Made by a program: the position numbers and the translations under genes
Notes under the pieces: generated by a model
Database searches by the model: none
What the model was told of the DNA's origin: nothing
What the model saw: the letters and a program-made list of their open reading frames with translations, nothing else
NCBI GenBank assembly: GCA_035628505.1
Contig: DASPJR010000236.1
Location: 1 to 13,047 of the forward strand
DNA from: DASPJR01 sp035628505
Lineage (GTDB): Bacteria > Planctomycetota > SZUA-567 > H5-PLA8
DNA: 13,047 nucleotides
Direction of reading: 5' to 3'
In this document: one piece after another, positions 7,218 to 13,047 of the stretch
Layout of the letters: each line of letters begins with the position of its first letter
Position numbering within the stretch: the first letter of the stretch is position 1

Positions 7218-8186
7218 GTGTCTGAAGGCAAATCGTACTTCCACCTTTTCGACTGGTCCTATGTTCCGGCCGATCCTTTCGATCGCGTCATGGGCCAGCT
7301 GGTCTCCGATCCGCTGAACCTCAAGCACCTGGAGACGTGCGATACAGTCATCTTTGGAATCCCGTTCGACGATGCCGTGCTGGGCCGCAAGGGCGCGGCC
7401 GACGGGCCCCGCGCCATTCGCGAAGCCTTTCAGCGGCTCAAAGCCCACAACCATGGGTCCGGGGAAGTTGTCCGCACGCTGTACGACCTCGGCGATTTCA
7501 TCTTCCCCGCCGAAAACGTTGCATCGGCGCACGAAGAAGTTGAGCGCGCTGCGCGGCACGCCAAGAACTTCGCTTCACGGCCGAAAAATAGAGCACGCGT
7601 GATTGCGCTGGGCGGTGATCACTCGCTGAGCTACCCCTGCGCAATTCCTTATCTGGAACAGCACCGCGAGAAGCTGGTGGTGATCAATCTCGATGCGCAC
7701 CTGGATGTCCGCGTGGTGCCGCAAGGCCAGCCGCACAATTCGGGAACGAGCTTTGGCCGGCTGCTGGAGCGCGGCTTGAAGAATTACATCGTAATTGGAG
7801 CGCGCGATTTCCACACGTCTCCGGAATACGTCAAGCGTGCGACAGGAATGGGCGCACGGATCATCAGTGCCAATGAAGTCTTCGCTTCAAGCGGCGAAGC
7901 GATCGCCCGGAAAGTTCTCGCCGAACTGCCCAAAGAGTGTGCTGCGATCTATCTGAGCGTCGATCTGGATGTCGCCGATGCATCGGTCGTCCCGGGTGTC
8001 AGCGCGCCGACGCCTGGCGGCTTGATGGCGCACCAGATTTTCGACCTGGTCCGCACGATCTGCGACGATGAACGCGTTGTCGCCTGCGACCTGATGGAAC
8101 TGGCGCCAAATCTGGAAGACTCCTTTTCAGACCGCAGCGCCCGTCTGGCCGCCGCGTGCCTGGCGTATATGGTCTCCAGTTCCTGA
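7218..8186 (+). CDS. hutG: Ureohydrolase (arginase/agmatinase superfamily), probable formimidoylglutamase
   Basis: This 322-residue enzyme belongs to the binuclear-manganese ureohydrolase superfamily. Metal-ligand motifs are all present: GGDHS (H135), DAHLD (D159, H161, D163) and SVDLDVAD (D249, D251), followed by VPGVSAPTPGG. Its place 54 bases after urocanase suggests formimidoylglutamase, which releases glutamate and formamide in the last step of histidine breakdown. DAS replaces the DPA/DPS common in arginases and agmatinases after the third motif, as in several HutG proteins, which supports this choice. The start is GTG at 7218: an in-frame stop lies at 7209-7211 and no earlier start exists. 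No good ribosome site is visible, so translation may depend partly on coupling or a degenerate site. Arginase, agmatinase or guanidinobutyrase cannot be fully excluded from sequence. Superfamily certain, substrate likely. Confidence 0.88.
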   Translation: MSEGKSYFHLFDWSYVPADPFDRVMGQLVSDPLNLKHLETCDTVIFGIPFDDAVLGRKGAADGPRAIREAFQRLKAHNHGSGEVVRTLYDLGDFIFPAENVASAHEEVERAARHAKNFASRPKNRARVIALGGDHSLSYPCAIPYLEQHREKLVVINLDAHLDVRVVPQGQPHNSGTSFGRLLERGLKNYIVIGARDFHTSPEYVKRATGMGARIISANEVFASSGEAIARKVLAELPKECAAIYLSVDLDVADASVVPGVSAPTPGGLMAHQIFDLVRTICDDERVVACDLMELAPNLEDSFSDRSARLAAACLAYMVSSS

Positions 8187-8237
8187 TCCGGGTTTTCGGC
8201 AACGATCTCCAGTGCATTTCGCCGGGTACACGGTACG

Positions 8238-8361
8238 TTTTTTTTTTGAACCACGAAGCTCACGAAGGGCACGAAGGATTTACGATTTACGAAGGACGAT
8301 TGACGATTTTCAGGGCGGGTTTCCTCTTTCGTCTTTCGCGTTCTTCGTGCGCTTCGTGGTA
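8238..8361. repeat. Composite CACGAAG repeat: inverted 9-bp arrays around a 7-bp tandem core (MITE-like)
   Basis: After a run of ten T (8238-8247), CACGAAG occurs at 8252, 8261 and 8270, period 9. The opposite arm carries CTTCGTG at 8343 and 8352, with decayed units at 8334 and 8325, again period 9. The outer 18 bases of the arms (8250-8267 and 8343-8360) are inverted copies with one mismatch. Between the arms, ACGA-type units start at 8282, 8289, 8296 and 8303, period exactly 7, with a diverged unit at 8275. The element fills most of the 180-base gap between hutG and the MFS gene and stops six bases before the MFS start codon. No gene is seen in it. It resembles a small non-autonomous or REP-like element, but mobility is not shown. 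Confidence 0.82.
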
Positions 8362-8366
8362 AAAAC

Positions 8367-9593
8367 ATGAATCAAGTCTGGATTATCACTGGCGTCGTCG
8401 CGTGCTTCGGACTTGGCAACGGCCTGCTCCTGAATGCCACTCCTCAGGTCAGTCTTGCGCTTAAGCTCAGCAGCCGCGAACTGGGCCTGATCGGCGCGGG
8501 AATTCCCATTGGTTATTCGCTCAGCTGCCTGCTCGCCGGACGATTTCTTTCGGGCATGACGGGACGCACCGTTCTGCGCTGCGGACTGGCGGTGACATTT
8601 ATAGCGCTGCTGTGCATGGCCCAGGCGCGCAGCGCCGCCGTGTGCGTCGCGGCGCAGATCGGCTTCGGACTTGGCAGCGGCGCGGTCTGGCCGTTTTCCT
8701 CCGCCTGGCTGCTGGATCTTGAATCGCACGGCATTCCGCGCACGCGATTGCTGCGCTATTACAACGTGGCGTGGACGAGCAGCACCGCCTGCGGAATGTT
8801 CGCCGGCGGACTGTTGTGCTCGCGCCAGCTCATTTTTGAAGCCATTTACGCGGCCGCGGTGATGATCCTGTGCGCCTTTGTCTTTGCCTGCATCGGCAAG
8901 CCGACTCCGCCGCACGCGAACTCCCATGGCAGCTCCGCAGCTGCGCAGATGCGGCCGGCCAATGCTATGGTGCTGCTGGCGGCGGCACTGATCTGCAACA
9001 TTACGGTGCTGGCGACGCGCATGATCGTCTGGAACAATTACGCCGAACTGAACAGTGCGCGCGGCTTTGGCGCTGATCGCATGGGCCTGATCAGCGGAAT
9101 GTCGCTGGTCGCCCAGGTGGGAGCGTTCACGTTTGGTTACATGTACGAGCACAAACTGGGGCTGCGCCGGGTGTACCTCCTGCTGAGCGCCGCGCTTGTG
9201 GCCATCAATCTCACGTTCGCGTATGCCGAGAGCCTGCCGCTGCTTCTGGCGGCAGTGCTCATCCACGGGGTCGTGCTGGCGATTGCCTTTCAGACGGCGC
9301 TGCTGGCGGCGATGCGATTCTTCCCGAGCCCGCGCAGTGCGACGACTTTTCATGAGGCCGTTATCGGGATCGCTGGACTCTCGCCCCTGATGGCCGGGTA
9401 CCTCGTGGCGGCGATGAAAGAGCGCACCAGTGATCTCCAGGCGCTTCAGGCTCCGTTCCTCGTGCTGGCAGGGTTGGCAGTCGTCGGCCTGCTCGTTGAG
9501 ACGCTTCTGGTGGGGAAAGCGCTGAGCGAGCGCGTGTTTCTAGCGCCGGTCTCCCCTCCCGAAACCGTGGGCAAAAAAGAAGCCGTGCTCTAG
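8367..9593 (+). CDS. MFS transporter
   Basis: This 408-residue, very hydrophobic integral membrane protein has the hydropathy pattern of a 12-helix major facilitator. The first helix starts at residue 3 (VWIITGVVACFGLGNGLLL). A short basic stretch follows helix 2 (AGRFLSGMTGRTVLRCG), in the place of the MFS loop 2-3 motif. A central hydrophilic loop around residues 175-195 (KPTPPHANSHGSSAAAQ) separates the two six-helix halves. Start ATG 8367 is needed to keep helix 1 complete; it has no Shine-Dalgarno sequence because the CACGAAG repeat occupies the leader up to 8361. Substrate is unknown. Being downstream of hutU-hutG in the same direction, import of histidine or urocanate, or export of a by-product, is conceivable, but the repeat and the 180-base gap argue that it may be an independent unit. 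Confidence 0.88.
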   Translation: MNQVWIITGVVACFGLGNGLLLNATPQVSLALKLSSRELGLIGAGIPIGYSLSCLLAGRFLSGMTGRTVLRCGLAVTFIALLCMAQARSAAVCVAAQIGFGLGSGAVWPFSSAWLLDLESHGIPRTRLLRYYNVAWTSSTACGMFAGGLLCSRQLIFEAIYAAAVMILCAFVFACIGKPTPPHANSHGSSAAAQMRPANAMVLLAAALICNITVLATRMIVWNNYAELNSARGFGADRMGLISGMSLVAQVGAFTFGYMYEHKLGLRRVYLLLSAALVAINLTFAYAESLPLLLAAVLIHGVVLAIAFQTALLAAMRFFPSPRSATTFHEAVIGIAGLSPLMAGYLVAAMKERTSDLQALQAPFLVLAGLAVVGLLVETLLVGKALSERVFLAPVSPPETVGKKEAVL

Positions 9594-9624
9594 GGTCAAA
9601 TCCTGTTGTGTAAGACTGGTCAAG

Positions 9625-9651
9625 GACTTGCATTTATTGGGCTGGCAAGTC
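9625..9651. promoter_or_regulatory. Inverted repeat downstream of the MFS gene
   Basis: GACTTGC (9625-9631) and GCAAGTC (9645-9651) form a perfect 7-bp inverted repeat around a 13-base AT-richer loop, 31 bases after the MFS stop codon. No T run follows, so it is not a standard intrinsic terminator. It may stabilise the transcript end or bind a protein. The call rests on the dyad alone. Confidence 0.3.
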
Positions 9652-9718
9652 TACAGGTTGTTGCGCTTGGATGCAGAGCGTGCGGGCGGAACACACGTGG
9701 CTGGACTGGGTGTTTCGA

Positions 9719-9746
9719 TTGACAGCAGATTGGCTGTCTGTATAAG
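9719..9746 (+). promoter_or_regulatory. Sigma70-like promoter of the oxidase cluster, with embedded dyad
   Basis: TTGACA (9719-9724), a 16-base spacer and TATAAG (9741-9746) form a near-consensus promoter about 90 bases before the lipoprotein start codon. A perfect dyad, GACAGC (9721-9726) and GCTGTC (9733-9738) with 6 bases between, overlaps the -35 and most of the spacer, where a repressor would block RNA polymerase. It is the best promoter-like match noticed in this window. The rest of the 244-base gap (9594-9837) holds the inverted repeat at 9625-9651 and no recognisable gene. Confidence 0.62.
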
Positions 9747-9837
9747 GGGGAAGCTTTAAATCAGGTCGGGGGTTTCGATCAAGTGGCGCCCTGGACGTTT
9801 CTGGGCGGTGGGGTACTTTTTTTAAAGGAGTTTCGAC

Positions 9838-10653
9838 ATGTTGCAGAAAGCATTCGCCTTTTTGGCGGCTTTGACGTTGGTGACGTTGGCGGGTTGCGGT
9901 GGTGGAGGAACGAACACGCCGCCGAATACTACTACGCCGACCAAGACCGAGGGTACAGCTCCAAAGGCAGAGAAGAAGAAGCCGACCGGCGGCGCCAAGG
10001 AAGCCTATGCTGCCGACAAACACAAGGGCAGCATCAAGGGCGTCGTGTTGTTCGAAGGTGAAGCGGCACGGCCGAAGATCAATACCAGCGGCGATGCCAA
10101 GTGCCACGCCATGCACGAGAAAGAGCCGCTCGTGTCGGAAGAATTTGTGGTCAAGGACGGCAAGCTGGCTAACGTGATCGTCCACATCAAGGGCGGCAAC
10201 GACAAGTTCTCGTATGAAACGCCCAGCACGCCGGTGACTGTGGACCAGAAGGGCTGCCAGTACGTCCCGCACGTATTCGCGCTGATGGTCGACCAGCCGC
10301 TAGTCTTCGTCAATTCCGATCCGCTGCTTCATAACGTTCACGGCAAGGGCAAAGCGAATCCAGAATTCAACATCAGCCAGGCGCAGGCCGGCCAGAAGGA
10401 CACCAAGAAGCTGCCTGAGCCGGAACTTCCGTACAACGTCGGCTGCGACGTCCACAAGTGGATGAGCGCCAAGGCTGGCGTGTTCGATCATCCGTTCTTC
10501 GCCGTCACCGGTGCTGATGGCAGCTTTGAAATCAAGGGCGTTCCGGCCGGCGATTACGAAGTCGAAGCCTGGCACGAAAGCATGCCGGCTCAGACGATCA
10601 AAGTTTCTGTGAAGGAAGATGCGGCCGAAGCGAAGTTTACCTTCAAGAAGTAA
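9838..10653 (+). CDS. Cupredoxin-like lipoprotein with carboxypeptidase-regulatory-like C-terminal domain
   Basis: This 271-residue lipoprotein has a lipobox LAGC with lipidated C20, a Thr/Pro/Lys-rich linker (about 21-58), then a beta-rich domain (about 62-215) resembling a cupredoxin. Likely type 1 copper ligands are H165 in LLHNVH and C203, H206 and M209 in GCDVHKWM. C-terminal residues 216-271 (FAVTGADGSFEIKGVPAGDYEVEAWHE) resemble the carboxypeptidase-regulatory beta-sandwich. A second metal-ligand-rich motif, C89-H-A-M-H93, lies near the start of the domain. Start ATG 9838 has AAAGGAG well placed upstream. The product should be anchored outside the cytoplasmic membrane. It is first in the cluster, 147 bases before coxB, behind the likely promoter. 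Possible roles, all inferred, are electron donation to the CuA site of subunit II or copper delivery during oxidase assembly. The precise fold assignment needs a structure model. Confidence 0.82.
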   Translation: MLQKAFAFLAALTLVTLAGCGGGGTNTPPNTTTPTKTEGTAPKAEKKKPTGGAKEAYAADKHKGSIKGVVLFEGEAARPKINTSGDAKCHAMHEKEPLVSEEFVVKDGKLANVIVHIKGGNDKFSYETPSTPVTVDQKGCQYVPHVFALMVDQPLVFVNSDPLLHNVHGKGKANPEFNISQAQAGQKDTKKLPEPELPYNVGCDVHKWMSAKAGVFDHPFFAVTGADGSFEIKGVPAGDYEVEAWHESMPAQTIKVSVKEDAAEAKFTFKK

Positions 10654-10678
10654 GGTCCACTAAACAACCCTGTCCAGT

Positions 10679-10705
10679 CCGGCAGGCGCAAAGTGCGCCT
10701 GCCGG
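10679..10705 (+). terminator. Strong hairpin between lipoprotein and coxB genes
   Basis: CCGGCAGGCGC (10679-10689) pairs perfectly with GCGCCTGCCGG (10695-10705) around the loop AAAGT: an 11-bp GC-rich stem, 25 bases after the lipoprotein stop codon. The following bases (CACCATTACC) contain no T run. It could therefore be a partial terminator, a rho-dependent pause site, or an RNA-stabilising hairpin that lets the lipoprotein be expressed above coxB. No separate good promoter was found between it and coxB. Confidence 0.6.
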
Positions 10706-10800
10706 CACCATTACCAACCGCGCCCAACGCTGGGGCGGAAAAAGATCAGTGCCGGCGGATCACGCGCTGCGCACGACGGATTCCGAAGGAAACGAACATA

Positions 10801-11718
10801 ATGTCTGCACGATGGCGAAAAGTTGCGGCACTTCTGCTGGGCGTAGCACTGTGTGCCGGCATGAGCACCTCGGCGTTTGCAGCGGGAAAATGGCCAAATG
10901 CCGAAGGGTACTGGCTGCCGGAAGCCGCGAGTACCTATGCCGAGAAGATTGACGGCCTTTTTTATGCCATTCTCTGGCTGACTGGAATCGTGTTCGTCGT
11001 CACCGAACTGCTGCTGCTGGTGTTCATCATCAAGTACCGCAAGCAGGAAGGCCGCCGCAGCATTTACACGCACGGCAGCCACAAGCTCGAGATGGTCTGG
11101 ACGCTGACGCCGGCCCTGATCCTCGCCGTCATCGCTCTGGTTCAGCGCGGCACGTGGAACGAGATCAAGACCGCTCCCGCCGACGGCCCGGACGTCGTCA
11201 AGGTTCAGCTCTTCGGCGAACAGTTCCAGTGGAACTTCCGTTACGCCGGCAACGACGGCAAGTGGGGCACCAAGGACGACATTCGCCTGCCGGGCACGCT
11301 GTATGTGCCGAAGGGCAAGAAGGTCGTCATCGAACAGACATCAAAGGATGTGATCCACTCCCTGTTCCTGCCGTACATGCGCCTGAAACAGGATCTTGTG
11401 CCGGGCATGTGGGTCAAATGCTGGTTTGAAGCCACCAAGTCCACGGCCGAAATGCAGGCCAAGCGCAGCAAGGAATGGAACTACGAAATCGTCTGCGCCG
11501 AACTGTGCGGCAACGGTCATTCCGAAATGGGCGGGCTGCTTTTCGTCCTGGAGCCGGCTGAATACGACGCCTGGCTGAAGAAGACATCCGAAGAATTCGC
11601 CAAGGGCGAGTGGGACACGCTGGAAAAGCTCTGGAGCAAGTGGCCCGTCAACGAAGACGGCACACGCAAGATCGCGACGAAGGTCGCCACCGAAGAGCCC
11701 AAGAAGGCACCGCACTAA
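10801..11718 (+). CDS. coxB: Cytochrome c oxidase subunit II
   Basis: Subunit II of the aa3-type heme-copper oxidase takes electrons from the donor at its CuA centre and passes them to subunit I. The 305-residue product has a signal peptide (cleavage near residue 28, SAFAA), two transmembrane helices (about 53-77 and 97-115) and a periplasmic cupredoxin domain. The CuA site is complete: H186 in VIHS and C232-A-E234-L-C236-G-N-G-H240-S-E-M243. The aromatic patch FQWNF (W144) for electron entry is present. ATG 10801 is chosen because AAGGA lies 10 bases upstream and a clean signal peptide starts there. There is no fused cytochrome c domain: the tail after CuA (about 250-305) is charged and lacks CxxCH, so this is not a caa3-type subunit. 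coxA follows after 69 bases. Donor unknown; the cupredoxin lipoprotein upstream is a candidate. Confidence 0.95.
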   Translation: MSARWRKVAALLLGVALCAGMSTSAFAAGKWPNAEGYWLPEAASTYAEKIDGLFYAILWLTGIVFVVTELLLLVFIIKYRKQEGRRSIYTHGSHKLEMVWTLTPALILAVIALVQRGTWNEIKTAPADGPDVVKVQLFGEQFQWNFRYAGNDGKWGTKDDIRLPGTLYVPKGKKVVIEQTSKDVIHSLFLPYMRLKQDLVPGMWVKCWFEATKSTAEMQAKRSKEWNYEIVCAELCGNGHSEMGGLLFVLEPAEYDAWLKKTSEEFAKGEWDTLEKLWSKWPVNEDGTRKIATKVATEEPKKAPH

Positions 11719-11720
11719 GC

Positions 11721-11761
11721 GTTTCTGAACACCAGAAACCAAGAGAGTTGAAACCAGAAAC
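11721..11761 (+). promoter_or_regulatory. Alternative-hairpin leader between coxB and coxA
   Basis: GTTTCTG (11721-11727) can pair with CAGAAAC at 11733-11739 (5-base loop) or with a second identical CAGAAAC at 11755-11761. The 9-base string ACCAGAAAC is directly repeated at 11731-11739 and 11753-11761. The two pairings exclude each other, and the region ends 26 bases before the coxA start codon. It may only be an mRNA-processing or stability hairpin. Confidence 0.35.
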
Positions 11762-11787
11762 ATTTCAGACGAGGGCGAGAGGTTAGC

Positions 11788-13047
11788 ATGTCAACAGCGG
11801 AAGCAGAAAGCCATTCGGCACACACGGCTCACGGGCACGATCACCACGAGCCGAGCTTTTTCTTCAAATACATCTGGTCCACCGATCATAAGATGATTGG
11901 AAAGCAGTTCCTCATCACGGGCCTGTTCTTCCTGATGGTCGGCGGCGCGCTGGCGCTGGCGGTGCGCTGGAAGCTGGCCTGGCCGAACGCTCCGATGCCG
12001 CTGCTGGGAGAGATCAAGGCTGAGCGCTACAACATGCTCTTCACGATGCATGCTTCGGTCATGATCTTCTTCGTCATCATTCCGCTGCTCGCCGGCGCCT
12101 TCGGAAACTTCCTGATTCCGCTGATGATCGGCGCGCGCGACATGGCCTTCCCATGGCTTAACGCAGCATCGTACTGGATCATGTGGCCGGCGATGATCAT
12201 TATCAGCGCCAGCTTCTTTGCTCCGGAAGGCGCCGCGCAGGCCGGCTGGACGGCATACCCGATGCTCTCACTGGTTACCTCGGGCTCGGCGCAAACGGGA
12301 ACGACGCTATGGTTCAGCACGACCGAGCCAAATCTCTTGTTTAATGGACAGACCTGCTGGCTGATGGCCGTGATCCTCGTCGGATTCTCCTCGGTCTTCG
12401 GCTCGCTCAATTACGTGACCACCATTATCAAGATGCGCTCGCCGGGCATGACGATGTTCCGCATGCCGCTGACGGTGTGGTCGCTGTTCATCACCGCCAT
12501 TCTCGCGCTGTTCTCGACGCCGGTGCTGACCGGTACGCTGTTCATGCTCTTCATGGACCGCGTGGCCGGATCGAGCTTCTTTAATCCCGGCAATCTTTAT
12601 GACACCAACTACCAAGAGATGAACGCTTCTGGCGGCGGCAAGGTGCTGCTCTGGCAGCATCTGTTCTGGTTCTACTCCCACCCGGCCGTGTACCTGATGG
12701 TGCTGCCGGCGATGGGCATGGTCTCCGACATCCTGGCGGTCTTCTCACGCAAGCCGATCTTCGGCTACCGCCCGATGATCTATTCAATCGCCTCGATCGC
12801 CGGACTGGGCTTTATCGTCTGGGCACATCACATGTTTGTCTCCGGCATGAACCCGGTGCTGGGCATGACCTTCATGGTGGCCACCATGTTTATCGCCCTG
12901 CCTAGCGCGATCAAAGTGTTCAACTGGCTGGGCACTATTTGGGGCGCCAAGATCCAGTTCACCACGCCCATGCTGTTTGCCCTTTCCTTCGTCTCGATGT
13001 TCATCATCGGCGGCCTGTCGGGCATTTTCATGGCAGCCACGCCCGTC
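11788..13047 (+). CDS. coxA: Cytochrome c oxidase subunit I, A2-type (3' end outside window)
   Basis: Catalytic subunit of the heme-copper oxygen reductase; 420 codons are present, open to the window end. Starting at ATG 11788 (GAGAGG upstream), a His-rich tail (six His within residues 9-20) precedes FFFKYIWSTDHKMIG. Low-spin heme ligand H88 lies in TMHASVMIFF. CuB ligands are H298 in YSHPAVY and H347-H348 in WAHHMF; Y302 is the His-linked tyrosine. K-channel lysine K376 (PSAIKVFNW) and D-channel entrance D118 with N125 (GARDMAFPWLN) are conserved. The helix VI glutamate of the usual GHPEVY is replaced by A300, with Y296-S297 before the histidine: the YSHPxV hallmark of A2-type enzymes such as Rhodothermus marinus caa3. 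The second low-spin heme ligand and the heme a3 ligand lie beyond the window. The protein sits in the cytoplasmic membrane, reduces O2 to water and pumps protons. Confidence 0.96.
   Translation, partial: MSTAEAESHSAHTAHGHDHHEPSFFFKYIWSTDHKMIGKQFLITGLFFLMVGGALALAVRWKLAWPNAPMPLLGEIKAERYNMLFTMHASVMIFFVIIPLLAGAFGNFLIPLMIGARDMAFPWLNAASYWIMWPAMIIISASFFAPEGAAQAGWTAYPMLSLVTSGSAQTGTTLWFSTTEPNLLFNGQTCWLMAVILVGFSSVFGSLNYVTTIIKMRSPGMTMFRMPLTVWSLFITAILALFSTPVLTGTLFMLFMDRVAGSSFFNPGNLYDTNYQEMNASGGGKVLLWQHLFWFYSHPAVYLMVLPAMGMVSDILAVFSRKPIFGYRPMIYSIASIAGLGFIVWAHHMFVSGMNPVLGMTFMVATMFIALPSAIKVFNWLGTIWGAKIQFTTPMLFALSFVSMFIIGGLSGIFMAATPV

Noticed and set aside
8310..9353. A 347-codon open frame on the minus strand opposite the MFS gene
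   Set aside because: It is rich in Arg, Ala, Gln and His, has no family motif, and mirrors a well-supported membrane protein gene. It is a GC-rich shadow frame.
10693..10800. Upstream GTG start for coxB at 10693
   Set aside because: It lies in the loop and stem of a strong hairpin, would put an Arg/Pro-rich stretch before the signal peptide, and the ATG at 10801 has a good ribosome site.
12670..12693. Loss of the conserved glutamate in CoxA as a sign of an inactive oxidase
   Set aside because: The replacement is the known YSHPxV pattern of A2-type enzymes, and all visible metal ligands and channel residues are kept.

Overview
The window is GC-rich bacterial DNA, densely coded, with nine protein genes (two cut by the window edges) and no RNA genes. 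Likely source: an Acidobacteriota member of the Solibacter/Bryobacterales type. This is an inference from the combination of a propeller/HEAT/cytochrome c protein of the Pirellula/Verrucomicrobium type, a DUF1080 hydrolase, an A2-type cytochrome oxidase cluster led by a cupredoxin-like lipoprotein, and intergenic CACAGAG/CACGAAG 9-bp repeats. A Planctomycetota/Verrucomicrobiota host remains possible.

Layout. 2-397 (+) is the C-terminal third of a CaiB/BaiF family III CoA-transferase. It converges on a minus-strand three-gene operon read from 5277 down to 517: a 1069-residue secreted propeller-HEAT-cytochrome c protein, a sugar-phosphate-isomerase-like TIM barrel, and a secreted DUF1080 (3-keto-glycoside hydrolase-like) protein. 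The operon ends at a strong intrinsic terminator (397-427) that abuts the stop codon of the convergent gene. A CACAGAG-type tandem repeat lies between the terminator and the last gene.

Divergently, a plus-strand histidine-utilisation pair follows: hutU (urocanate hydratase) and a hutG-like ureohydrolase. Next comes a composite repeat of about 110 bp (CACGAAG 9-mers in inverted arms around a 7-bp tandem repeat). It ends six bases before the start of an MFS transporter gene.

The last third is a respiratory cluster. A good sigma70-like promoter containing a perfect dyad precedes a cupredoxin-like lipoprotein. It is followed by cytochrome c oxidase subunit II with a complete CuA site and subunit I, truncated at the window end. 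Subunit I carries the YSHPAVY motif of A2-type oxidases instead of the D-channel glutamate. Hairpins separate the lipoprotein from coxB and coxB from coxA and may set relative expression.

The most interesting inference is that the minus-strand operon is a compact module for oxidising a sugar or glycoside outside the cytoplasmic membrane and then hydrolysing and isomerising the product, with electrons passed through cytochrome c towards an oxidase such as the one encoded nearby. The function of the large protein is not established by sequence alone.
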